Below the pieces are notes generated by a model. It saw nothing but the letters and a program-made list of their open reading frames with translations, was not told where the DNA came from and ran no database searches. A program made the position numbers and the translations under genes. From positions 62,001-126,000 of the forward strand of contig CAJUQJ010000002.1 of NCBI GenBank assembly GCA_910588215.1: 64,000 nt of DNA, written 5' to 3'. The stretch comes from an uncultured Lachnospiraceae bacterium. Lineage in GTDB: Bacteria > Bacillota > Clostridia > Lachnospirales > Lachnospiraceae. Positions 26,188 through 34,550 of this stretch are shown here, one piece after another; the first letter of the stretch is position 1, and each line of letters opens with the position of its first letter.

Positions 26188-27066
26188 TTACTCAATGTTC
26201 TGGATCTGCTCGCGTACTTTCTCGATCTCCGTCTTTAATTCAATGGCGTGATTTGATATCTCCAAGTCGCTGGTCTTGGATAAAATCGTGTTCGCCTCCC
26301 GATTCATCTCCTGAGCGATGAAGTCTAACTTACGTCCGATACTGCCGCCCTGCAGAAGATTCTCCTTCGTCGTCTCGATATGACTGCGCAGACGCACCAA
26401 CTCCTCGTCTACGCATACCTTATCCGCAAAGATCGTGACCTCCATGAGCAGACGGCTTTCGTCCACATTCGCATCTTCCAGAAGATCCCTGACCTTATCC
26501 CGAAGCTTATGCTTATACTCCGCAATGATCAGCGGTGACCGCTCTGTGATGTAATCCACATGCGTTAACATGCCATCCAGTTTGCCGATCAAGTCATTCT
26601 TCAGGTTCTCGCCTTCTTTGACTCTGGTCTCCACAAATCCCTCTGCTGCACCCTTGACCGCCTCCTCCAGAAGCTGCCATAATTCCTCTTCGTCAATCGT
26701 CTGTTCTTCCATGCTCAGCACTTCCGGATACCGGGACAAGACAGACACACGGATGTCATTCTCCAGAGCAAAATCCTCCGCCATTTTATTTAAGTACATC
26801 ATATACTCCGAGGCCAGTTCCCTGTTGTATTTCACGCACACATTAGACTCCGTCAGATCTTCATAATTAATGAAAAGATCCACCTTCCCGCGCTGGATGT
26901 AATTCTTAAGTTCGCCTCGTATCGCCGCCTCGAAGAAATTCAACTTCTTCGGCATCTTGATGCTCACATCCAGATATCTGTGATTGACGGACTTCATCTC
27001 TACGCTGATCCTGCGTTCCCCTCTGGCGATCTCACATCTGCCGAAACCGGTCATACTCTTTATCAT
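26188..27066 (-). CDS. YicC/YloC family endoribonuclease
   Basis: 292 residues beginning with the invariant family start MIKSMTGFGR. Then come SVNHRYLDVSIKMPKKL and the C-terminal DUF1732 region (NREANTILSKTSDLEISNHAIELKTEIEKVREQIQNIE). The family has been shown to act as an endoribonuclease in E. coli and B. subtilis. It is the first gene of the operon running to cinA. The longer ORF to 27135 is rejected because MIKSMTGFGR is the universal N-terminus. Confidence 0.93.
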   Translation of the reverse strand: MIKSMTGFGRCEIARGERRISVEMKSVNHRYLDVSIKMPKKLNFFEAAIRGELKNYIQRGKVDLFINYEDLTESNVCVKYNRELASEYMMYLNKMAEDFALENDIRVSVLSRYPEVLSMEEQTIDEEELWQLLEEAVKGAAEGFVETRVKEGENLKNDLIGKLDGMLTHVDYITERSPLIIAEYKHKLRDKVRDLLEDANVDESRLLMEVTIFADKVCVDEELVRLRSHIETTKENLLQGGSIGRKLDFIAQEMNREANTILSKTSDLEISNHAIELKTEIEKVREQIQNIE

Positions 27067-27197
27067 AGTCGTGTACTTGCCTTTCCTCTGTTCTGCGAGC
27101 ACAATAGTCCTGCAGCCTCTCCGGCCTGCCGTCATGTCTCCCCTGACGGCGCCATCCGTTCCGGCACCGCTGCAATTTGCCTGTGCGTACAGATTTT

Positions 27198-27226
27198 ATT
27201 ATAGAATAATTACCCGTAGTAGTCAA
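27198..27226 (-). promoter_or_regulatory. SigA-type promoter of the yicC-cinA operon
   Basis: On the minus strand TTGACT (27221-27226), 17-bp spacer and TATAAT (27198-27203). The leader to yicC is about 125 bases. The remaining gap to rqcH (27227-27403) is AT-rich, with a weak plus-strand TTGAAA/TATAAA pair near 27232-27256 and a 7-bp-arm palindrome TAAAGTTTAACTTTA at 27354-27368. Confidence 0.75.
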
Positions 27227-27403
27227 GAAAGTTGAAAATTCCCTTTACTTATTATAAAATAAAAAAAACAAATTTGCTTCACAGTCTCGTAAATCTAATC
27301 GATCATCTGCACCATAATTATATCATATATATTTTAACAATCAATGTATCGAGTAAAGTTTAACTTTATTTCGTTTATTTGACCAGATAAAAGGAGGACC
27401 ATC

Positions 27404-29221
27404 ATGGCTTTTGACGGCATCACTATTGCAAATATCGTTTCAGAACTGCGGCAGACTCTTTCCGGCGGCCGGATCTACAAGATCGCCCAGCCCGAAAGTG
27501 ATGAACTACTGCTGACTATTAAGAACAATGGCTCCCAGTACAGGCTTCTCCTGTCCGCGGACGCCTCTCTGCCCCTGGTCTATCTGACCCAGACTAACAA
27601 GCCAAGTCCCTTGACCGCTCCGGGGTTCTGTATGCTGCTGCGTAAACATCTGCAGAATGCACGTATTTTAACGATTGCCCAGCCCGGGCTTGAACGGATC
27701 ATCCATCTGGAATTGGAGCACCTGAATGAATTAGGAGACCTGTGTCGTAAGAAACTGATCATCGAAGTGATGGGCAAACACAGCAATATCATCTTCTGTG
27801 ATGACAAGAACATGATCATAGACAGCATCAAGCATATCTCCGGTATGGTCAGCTCCGTCCGTGAAGTGCTGCCCGGAAGGGATTATTTCATCCCCCAGAC
27901 ACAGAATAAGTGGAATCCGCTCCGCTTCTGCCCCCAGTACGAAGAAACCACTGACAGCATTGCCGGCTCTTCTCCTACCACAGTAGAAGCTGACCGGTCT
28001 CTTCTGACTTATGTAAACTTTTGTGAACATATGCGCACACAGCCCATGGCGGTCTATAAGGCTCTTTATACATCTTATACCGGTCTCTCCCCCATTATGG
28101 CCCAAGAGATATGCTACCGCAGCGGTATCGACGCCGATCTGCCCGCCAATGTTCTGGAAGAGACCGTTCTGCACAGACTGTATGATACGTTTGCCGGCAT
28201 GTTACAGCAAGTTATAACAGGTATTTTTACCCCATCCATTTTCTATGAAGGACTGGTGCCCATAGAGTTTGCCTCACTGCCGCTGACGCTTTATGCAGAC
28301 AAGACAGTCAAAACCTACTCTTCCATCAGCGCCGTTCTGGAACAGTATTATGCGGAACGCAGCATGATAACACGCATCCGTCAGAAATCCGTAGACCTGC
28401 GCAAGATCGTACAGACCGCTCTGGAACGCAATGTCAAGAAATACGACCTGCAGATAAAGCAGATACAGGATACGGAGAAAAAGGACAAGTACAAAATATA
28501 TGGAGAACTGATCAACACATATGGATATAACATAACGCCTGAGTCTAAATCAATGGAAGCCTTAAACTACTATACCAACGAAATGATAACGATTCCTCTG
28601 GATCCCACTCTCACTCCGCAGGAGAATGCACAGAAATATTTCGAGAAATACGGGAAGCTGAAGCGTACCTATGAAGCGCTCTCAGAATTGACCGTACAGG
28701 TCAAACAAGAGATCGAACATCTGGAATCCATTCTGGCTGCTCTAGATATCGCCATGCAGGAAGAAGATCTGGTACAGATCAAAGAAGAGCTGATCGAAAG
28801 CGGTTACATCCGCCGGAAAGGCAGCACAAAAAAGGCCAAAGTTACCAGCAGGCCTTTCCACTATATTAGCAGTGACGGTTTTCATATGTATGTGGGCAAG
28901 AATAATTTCCAGAACGACGAACTGACTTTCAAATTCGCCACCGGCAACGACTGGTGGTTCCACGCCAAGAAGAAAGCCGGATCCCACGTAATCGTCAAGA
29001 CAGAAGGCCAGGAACTTCCAGACCGCACCTTCGAGGAGGCTGCCAGACTGGCCGCCTACTATTCTAAGGGGCGCGATCAGGCTAAAGTGGAAATTGATTA
29101 TATCCAGAAGAAGCACGTCAAGAAACCTGCCGGCTCCAAACCCGGATTCGTGGTATACTATACCAACTACTCGATGGCTATTGATTCGGACATCTCTTCA
29201 ATCCGACACGTCGATAAATAA
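27404..29221 (+). CDS. rqcH: NFACT protein, Rqc2 homologue RqcH
   Basis: Ribosome-associated quality-control factor of 605 residues that binds stalled 50S subunits and recruits tRNA-Ala for Ala-tail synthesis in B. subtilis. NFACT-N domain starts MAFDGITIANIVSELRQTLSGGRIYKIAQPE; coiled-coil region about 345-470; NFACT-R domain near the C-terminus with GNDWWFHAKKKAGSHVIVKT. AAAGGAGG lies nine bases before the ATG. It is divergent from yicC, matching the yloA-yloC order of Bacillus. Older annotations call it fibronectin-binding protein. Confidence 0.93.
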   Translation: MAFDGITIANIVSELRQTLSGGRIYKIAQPESDELLLTIKNNGSQYRLLLSADASLPLVYLTQTNKPSPLTAPGFCMLLRKHLQNARILTIAQPGLERIIHLELEHLNELGDLCRKKLIIEVMGKHSNIIFCDDKNMIIDSIKHISGMVSSVREVLPGRDYFIPQTQNKWNPLRFCPQYEETTDSIAGSSPTTVEADRSLLTYVNFCEHMRTQPMAVYKALYTSYTGLSPIMAQEICYRSGIDADLPANVLEETVLHRLYDTFAGMLQQVITGIFTPSIFYEGLVPIEFASLPLTLYADKTVKTYSSISAVLEQYYAERSMITRIRQKSVDLRKIVQTALERNVKKYDLQIKQIQDTEKKDKYKIYGELINTYGYNITPESKSMEALNYYTNEMITIPLDPTLTPQENAQKYFEKYGKLKRTYEALSELTVQVKQEIEHLESILAALDIAMQEEDLVQIKEELIESGYIRRKGSTKKAKVTSRPFHYISSDGFHMYVGKNNFQNDELTFKFATGNDWWFHAKKKAGSHVIVKTEGQELPDRTFEEAARLAAYYSKGRDQAKVEIDYIQKKHVKKPAGSKPGFVVYYTNYSMAIDSDISSIRHVDK

Positions 29222-29297
29222 CAGGTAGTACGACCGTAAGGTCATCTGTATCAGACTGCAGGAAATAAAATACTGAACATAAAATACAAAACATACA

Positions 29298-29350
29298 AGA
29301 CCCCGCAAGGATCCGTCCGATACGTTCAGGACCTTTGCGGGGTTTGTACC
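29298..29350 (+). terminator. Terminator after rqcH
   Basis: CCCCGCAAGGATCC (29301-29314) pairs with GGACCTTTGCGGGG (29329-29342), with a small internal mismatch; TTTG follows. It may also serve the convergent coat gene on the other strand. Confidence 0.6.
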
Positions 29351-29363
29351 TTCAGTTAATTTC

Positions 29364-29624
29364 CTAAATCGTGCTGGACGTAAACAGTGATCTCACATGC
29401 GCGATCTCTTCCTGGGTCGCCTTCGCAGCCGGCACATAATAAGATTTCTCGCGTGCGATCTGATACAGTTCTTCCTGCGACTGCTCGCATGCATTACGGA
29501 ACTGCTTCAATGTCTGTTTCAGCTCCTTGTTCTCCGTCTGGGCGATCATCTCCCCAAAACGTACCAGTTCTCCGTTAATTCCGGTCAGCGTATCCGCTAC
29601 CATTGTCTTCTCTTCCATTTGCAT
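29364..29624 (-). CDS. Small coat-type protein (CotF-like)
   Basis: 86-residue helical protein (MVADTLTGINGELVRFGEMIAQTENKELKQTLKQFRNACEQSQEELYQIAREKSYYVPAAKATQEEI). The pattern of two long helices and the ending YYVPAxxAxxEEI recall the coat F family of spore proteins. The start at 29624 has AAAGGAG eight bases upstream. It is followed upstream by another small helical protein gene, possibly in the same unit. Coat role is inferred from family resemblance only. Confidence 0.65.
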   Translation of the reverse strand: MQMEEKTMVADTLTGINGELVRFGEMIAQTENKELKQTLKQFRNACEQSQEELYQIAREKSYYVPAAKATQEEIAHVRSLFTSSTI

Positions 29625-29761
29625 AATAAGGTCTCCTTTATCCATTTATACAACATTCTATTAACTGCTACACTTATCAACTTCCATATCCTTTTGTCCT
29701 GTTGCGACTCTTAGCCGAATGTCTCCCGATTTACAGAGAATCATCTACACCGGCCTTCTGC

Positions 29762-29947
29762 TCATCGCAAATATTCCATCAGCTGCTGCTTATTCTGCAT
29801 TGCGGATTGTGCACCTTTTTCAAAGAACTGTTTCACCTTCGTGTCGGATGCGCATTCCGCATACTCCTTCATCTTGCAGTGCGTTACGTCATAGCCGCCC
29901 ATAAGATGACGAAGATTCTGTAAATCTAACTCTGATAAATTTGCCAT
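29762..29947 (-). CDS. Very small helical coat-associated protein
   Basis: 61-residue protein (MANLSELDLQNLRHLMGGYDVTHCKMKEYAECASDTKVKQFFEKGAQSAMQNKQQLMEYLR). Its pattern resembles the N-terminal half of ferritin-like coat F proteins. The start at 29947 is clear: AGGAGGT lies eight bases upstream; the ORF reading to 30010 has no site. It lies 137 bp upstream of the CotF-like gene. Function unknown; a spore coat role is likely. Confidence 0.6.
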   Translation of the reverse strand: MANLSELDLQNLRHLMGGYDVTHCKMKEYAECASDTKVKQFFEKGAQSAMQNKQQLMEYLR

Positions 29948-30128
29948 ATGATTATACCTCCTGAAATTAAAAATGATTGTCCCAAACAGTATTTGTATTT
30001 GGACAATCATTTATTCTTGCTATTTCTATATTTATTTACTTTTCATATTTACTTTTCAAAATCTCTCGATTGCTCGAACTCATTCTGGCTTTTATCCAAT
30101 ATCAAAACAGAAAGATTTCAAACATCTG

Positions 30129-31760
30129 CTATTTTAACAGGCGCATCTTCTTCGCCACATGCACAAGCATAGCCCCCTTCGGGAATGCCCGCAGTTCCTG
30201 TTCATTCACACCGCCGATAAAGAGGATCATCACAAAATAGACACAGGCCCCCAGTCCAATAGCGATCAAAAGTACGACCCGGCTCACCGGCAATACGAGA
30301 TACAGCCCGTGATAGACGCCAAACGCAACGGCTCCCATCACCACTGATGAGACCAACGGCTTGATAAAAGTCTTCATGATCTCCTGCTTATATTTCAGAT
30401 GTTTTCTTACAGAGATCTGGTTCAGGATACATACCACCAACGAATAGATGATATTGGCACACACCAGCGCATACAGATTCAGATCCGTATATAACAGCAA
30501 CCCGATCAAGGCACCCACTTGAACCACCAGGGCTATCGCCGCATGGATCACCGGTGTGTTCACCTTACCGATTCCCTGTAAGACCGCATTCGTCAACGTG
30601 GACAACCCATACAGGACCACGGAGACCGCTAATGCCGCCAATAGTCCTGAAGCCCTCTCCAGCGAATCTTTCTGCGGAAAAATAAACTGCATCACCGGCT
30701 GTGCCAGAAGGCCGAGTCCCATAGCCGCCGGTATGGATACCATCATCGTCATACGTATAGCCTTTGATACCTGCTTCCTTGTCTTCTTATATTCTTTTCT
30801 GATAAAAGTAGTAGAAACCCCTGGTATCGTCGCCGAGGACATCGCCGAAGCGATGGCGATCGGAATATTGACCACTGAAACCGCCTGTGTAGCAAAAATC
30901 CCATAATCAATAGCAACCGTTACGTAATCCACATCTCTGAAATCCATCAAGATCCACTTGTAAATCTTCATATTGACTACCGTAGAACAATTGTAGATAA
31001 AGGTACTCAGGATAAACGGCGTGACTACCGTAAAAATGGTCCTGATGATCTCACCGTAACTCTCCGTATGCTTCGTCCGGTCATACCGCACTCTTCTGTC
31101 GATCATCTTACGGTTCAGCATGTACATACCGAACATAAGCAAAAGCGCCGTCAAAACACCCGCACCGGTTCCCAACGCGCTGCCCGCAGAACCGTAGATT
31201 GCCTGCGTGGTCTGCCCCTCTCCTGCCACCGTCTTCATCAACAGCCAGGCCGCCAGAATACTGACAACCGCGTTCAGGATCTGCTCCAGGATCTGAGACA
31301 GAGAGGTATGCATCATCGATCCGTGTGCCTGGAAATATCCTCGGAACACTCCCAGAAATCCAGAGAAAAAAATCGTCGGTGCAAACACCCGAAGCGCCAC
31401 CACCGAATTTTCTCCCACCAGCCAGGGCGCCGCAGCAAAGGTAATGACCGCCGCCGCCCCACCCACGATCAATACATAAAGAAGAGAACACCGAAAGACC
31501 CGCTGTGCATTCCCATATTCTTTGAAGGCCATTTTCTGGGCGATCACCTTAGAGATTGCCGAAGGGATACTGTAGGAAGAGATCAACAGAATGATCGTAT
31601 AGATATTGTACGCCTCGCTGTAGTAGCCGTTTCCCTCCAGACCGATGATACTCAGAAGCGGACTGCGGTAGATCAGGCTGATCACCTTGACGATCATACC
31701 CGCTGCTGCCAGAATTCCCGCCTGCAGCACAAAATTATTCTGTTTCTTTTGTCCGCCCAT
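30129..31760 (-). CDS. MurJ/SpoVB-like lipid flippase (polysaccharide biosynthesis family)
   Basis: Polytopic membrane protein of 543 residues with about 14 transmembrane helices and the MOP superfamily pattern (NNFVLQAGILAAAGMIVKVISLIYRSPL, GYYSEAYNIYTIILLISSYSIPSAISKVIA). It resembles SpoVB and YtgP, which move lipid-linked precursors for cell wall or cortex. The start at 31760 has GGAGG five bases upstream; the GTG two codons earlier overlaps that site. It lies just downstream of glgA but a terminator-like stem separates them. Confidence 0.85.
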   Translation of the reverse strand: MGGQKKQNNFVLQAGILAAAGMIVKVISLIYRSPLLSIIGLEGNGYYSEAYNIYTIILLISSYSIPSAISKVIAQKMAFKEYGNAQRVFRCSLLYVLIVGGAAAVITFAAAPWLVGENSVVALRVFAPTIFFSGFLGVFRGYFQAHGSMMHTSLSQILEQILNAVVSILAAWLLMKTVAGEGQTTQAIYGSAGSALGTGAGVLTALLLMFGMYMLNRKMIDRRVRYDRTKHTESYGEIIRTIFTVVTPFILSTFIYNCSTVVNMKIYKWILMDFRDVDYVTVAIDYGIFATQAVSVVNIPIAIASAMSSATIPGVSTTFIRKEYKKTRKQVSKAIRMTMMVSIPAAMGLGLLAQPVMQFIFPQKDSLERASGLLAALAVSVVLYGLSTLTNAVLQGIGKVNTPVIHAAIALVVQVGALIGLLLYTDLNLYALVCANIIYSLVVCILNQISVRKHLKYKQEIMKTFIKPLVSSVVMGAVAFGVYHGLYLVLPVSRVVLLIAIGLGACVYFVMILFIGGVNEQELRAFPKGAMLVHVAKKMRLLK

Positions 31761-31794
31761 GCGCACCTCCGAGTTACTGCTGACGTCTCATGTT

Positions 31795-31883
31795 AAAAAG
31801 AGCAAGCACGGCAGCCTGTCAGGCAATCACTATGTCTGCGCTGACAAGTCCGACACTTGCTCCGATATCTTTCGCCTTGCTCT
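31795..31883 (-). terminator. Terminator-like stem after glgA
   Basis: On the minus strand AGAGCAAG (31883-31876) pairs with CTTGCTCT (31806-31799), followed by TTTTT. The large loop contains GCCTGtCAGGC-type stems and a second possible left arm (GAGCAAG near 31857-31863). Confidence 0.45.
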
Positions 31884-31887
31884 AATC

Positions 31888-33333
31888 TTATCCGATCAAC
31901 CAGTCGTACATCTCCTGATACTTCTTCGCTGATACGTGCCATGAGAAGTCAACTGCCATTGCTCTGTCCACAATCTTGTTCCATTCACGCTTCTTATCAT
32001 AGTAGATATGCTCCGCGTAACGAATCGTGCCAAGCATTTCATGGGCATTATAGTTCTTGAAGCTGAATCCTGTCCCGGTTCCTTCATACTCATTGTAAGG
32101 CGCTACCGTATCCTTCAGGCCTCCGGTCTCACGCACGATCGGTACCGTACCATAACGCAGAGACATCAGCTGACTCAATCCGCAGGGCTCAAAGAGAGAC
32201 GGCATCAGGAATGCATCGCTCGCTGCGTAGATCTTATGTGACAGCGCATCCGAATAATAGATGTTCGCCGATACCTTGCCATGATATTTCCAGTCAAAGT
32301 GGCGGAACATATTCTCATACTGCTCCTGACCGGTTCCCAGCACTACGATCTGCACATTATCCTGACAGAGCTCATCCATCACATAAGCGATCAGATCAAA
32401 TCCCTTCTGATCTGTCAGACGGGATACGATACCGATCATCATCGCCTTATCATCCTGATTCAAGCCCAACTCCGCCTGCAGCGCCCGCTTATTCTTCACC
32501 TTCTCCTTGCGGAAGTTCACCGCGTTATAATTAAACTCAATATTCTTATCTACTTCCGGACTGAAGTCTGTATAATCGACGCCGTTGACGATACCGCGCA
32601 GATCTGCTGCCCTAGCACGCATCAGACCGTCCAGTCCCTCACCGTAGAACGCCGTCTTGATCTCTTCTGCATAAGTATCGCTGACTGTAGTGATCGCGTC
32701 CGCATACACAAGACCGCCCTTTAAGAGATTGGCATCCTTATAAGCTTCCAACTTATCTGAAGTGAAGAAGTAATCCGGCAGTCCCGTAATCTCCTTAACC
32801 TCCTTAACGCTCCATTTCCCCTGGAACTTCAGGTTATGTATCGTCATAACAGTCTTGATGCCTCTGTAGAAGTCACCTCCCTGGAATCTCTCTTTCAGAT
32901 ATACAGGAATCAACCCGGTCTGCCAATCGTGGCAGTGAATCAGATCCGGTCTGAAATCAATCACCGGCAGGATCGACAAGGCTGCTTTACAGAAAAAAGC
33001 ATACTTCTCTATCTCAAACAGTGCATTATCGCTGTAAGGCTTGAATCCACTGAAGAAGCCTTCGTTATCGATAAAATAGTATTTCACACCTTCCACTTCG
33101 GCTTCCATGATTCCCACATATTCTTCCTTCCAGTGGAAATCCATATAAAAATGTGTCTTATACGTGAGCTTATCCTTCATCTCCTGCTTCATACAGGTAT
33201 ATTTAGGAAGAATCACTCTGATGTCAAAGTATTCTCTGTCGATACACTTGGGCAGAGAACCGATCACATCCGCCAACCCACCTGTCTTGATAAAAGGAAC
33301 CCCTTCCGATGCAACAAACAAAATATTTTTCAT
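31888..33333 (-). CDS. glgA: Glycogen synthase GlgA (ADP-glucose dependent)
   Basis: GT5 glycosyltransferase of 481 residues. The N-terminal KTGGLADVIGSLPK binds ADP-glucose; HDWQTGLIPVYL and the C-terminal FEPCGLSQLMSLRYGTVPIVRETGGLKDTV are family features. It uses the ADP-glucose made by GlgC/GlgD encoded at 8.5-10.8 kb. TTGGAGG lies eight bases before the ATG. A -10 TATAAT at 33385-33390 (minus strand) probably belongs to its promoter. Confidence 0.96.
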   Translation of the reverse strand: MKNILFVASEGVPFIKTGGLADVIGSLPKCIDREYFDIRVILPKYTCMKQEMKDKLTYKTHFYMDFHWKEEYVGIMEAEVEGVKYYFIDNEGFFSGFKPYSDNALFEIEKYAFFCKAALSILPVIDFRPDLIHCHDWQTGLIPVYLKERFQGGDFYRGIKTVMTIHNLKFQGKWSVKEVKEITGLPDYFFTSDKLEAYKDANLLKGGLVYADAITTVSDTYAEEIKTAFYGEGLDGLMRARAADLRGIVNGVDYTDFSPEVDKNIEFNYNAVNFRKEKVKNKRALQAELGLNQDDKAMMIGIVSRLTDQKGFDLIAYVMDELCQDNVQIVVLGTGQEQYENMFRHFDWKYHGKVSANIYYSDALSHKIYAASDAFLMPSLFEPCGLSQLMSLRYGTVPIVRETGGLKDTVAPYNEYEGTGTGFSFKNYNAHEMLGTIRYAEHIYYDKKREWNKIVDRAMAVDFSWHVSAKKYQEMYDWLIG

Positions 33334-33497
33334 ACTAACCCTCCAAAATATAAATTGTCCTGTCCTCTCCAGTCATTAACTTATATTATACAGCATTTCC
33401 AGTAGCAATAAAAGGATTATTTTTGAAAATATCTCTGCATTCTAAGCAGTCCCCATCAAAATAATACGACTTGGACATTGTAGCAAAAGAGGTGGCA

Positions 33498-34016
33498 TCA
33501 ATGTCTGTACTGCAATCGTATCTTATCCGCGATCAACGCAATAAATTCCGAGTTGGTAGGTTTCCCCTTTCCGGTATTGATAGTATAGCCAAACAGTGCG
33601 TCCAATGTCTCCATCCGCCCTCTCGACCAGGCAACCTCGATCGCATGGCGAATAGCACGCTCCACCCGGCTGGGTGTAGTCTGGTACTTCTTCGCAATAG
33701 TCGGATACAGCACCTTCGTGATGGAGCCAAGCATTTCCACATCCTCTACAGACATCATGATCGCTTCCCGCAGATACTGATACCCCTTGATATGTGCTGG
33801 CACACCGATCTCATGGATCATATCCGTCACATCTTTCTCCAGATCTCTTGCCACATAAGATGACAAAGTAACATCTTTCTCCTGTACCATCGTATCTTTT
33901 GTTCCCGAAGGAACCGTTATCATGATCTGGAATTCCTTGTTCGTGCTGATCAAGTTATCCAGAAGCTTGTAAAATTGCTTTTGGTCTCTCGCCGCGGTCA
34001 TGTTCAATGTCTCCAT
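33498..34016 (-). CDS. Spo0A-like DNA-binding protein without a receiver domain
   Basis: 172 residues. Residues about 65-170 are a nearly canonical Spo0A C-terminal domain (IHEIGVPAHIKGYQYLREAIMM, TTPSRVERAIRHAIEVAWSRG, GYTINTGKGKPTNSEFIALIADKIRL). The N-terminal ~64 residues show no receiver motifs (no DD pair, no phospho-acceptor Asp, no Lys). Full Spo0A has about 260-270 residues. The start is well supported by GGAGG seven bases upstream, and no receiver coding sequence exists upstream, so this is not a simple frameshift. It could act without phosphorylation or compete with full Spo0A at 0A boxes (inference). Confidence 0.9.
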   Translation of the reverse strand: METLNMTAARDQKQFYKLLDNLISTNKEFQIMITVPSGTKDTMVQEKDVTLSSYVARDLEKDVTDMIHEIGVPAHIKGYQYLREAIMMSVEDVEMLGSITKVLYPTIAKKYQTTPSRVERAIRHAIEVAWSRGRMETLDALFGYTINTGKGKPTNSEFIALIADKIRLQYRH

Positions 34017-34224
34017 AAGTATTCCTCCATTTTCCTGGTTGGTCCGTTACTGTCGCCATTCCACGATAATACACATTCATAATAGACAATAACCTTATTC
34101 ATACAATTCTTACATATTTCTTGCCGGTCTGTTGACGCGTTCCGACATAAACCATTATAAACAATAGAAGAATACTATGGAATAGTAAGGCATCGCACTG
34201 CCTGTTTTATTCCAGAGCCACCGC

Positions 34225-34389
34225 CTAAACACTATTCGCAGGCAAAACAACATTCGTGATTTTCCCTTCCGTCCGCAAGTGTATCATCTTCCTGCCCTTA
34301 CCGGTGTACAGGATTACCACTGCCACCATGTCCTTCGTCGTCTCGTCCACGATCTCCTGACGCTTCGGCACCGTCTGTCGGCTGCTTTG
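34225..34389 (-). pseudogene. Possible gene remnant (54 open codons)
   Basis: On the minus strand a frame between TGA (34390-34392) and TAG (34225-34227) reads like a protein end (VPKRQEIVDETTKDM, then VAVVILYTGKGRKMIHL). There is no start codon with a ribosome site. The family was not recognised. The surrounding gap 34017-34410 has no other gene that could be supported. Confidence 0.3.
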
Positions 34390-34410
34390 TCAAACTACTG
34401 TCAACTCTAA

Positions 34411-34453
34411 TTTAAAACAAGAGCACCGAAACATTATTTCTGCACGGCGCTCT
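34411..34453 (-). terminator. Terminator of the sugar ABC operon
   Basis: On the minus strand AGAGCGCCG (34453-34445) pairs with CGGTGCTCT (34428-34420), followed by TGTTTTAAA. It lies about 100 bp after the binding protein gene. Confidence 0.7.
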
Positions 34454-34550
34454 GTTATCATACAGTAAGACTGCATTTCTTTAATAAATATTTTAAATGA
34501 TCTGTCCGTTTTATACAGCCAGATTCTTTTGCCTGACAAGCATTCGATCA

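Noticed and set aside
27354..27368. TAAAGTTTAACTTTA palindrome before rqcH as an operator
   Set aside because: Short arms in very AT-rich DNA; not enough to claim a site.
34139..34146. 0A box (TGTCGGA) before the Spo0A-like gene
   Set aside because: One mismatch to TGTCGAA in a single 7-base site is expected by chance.
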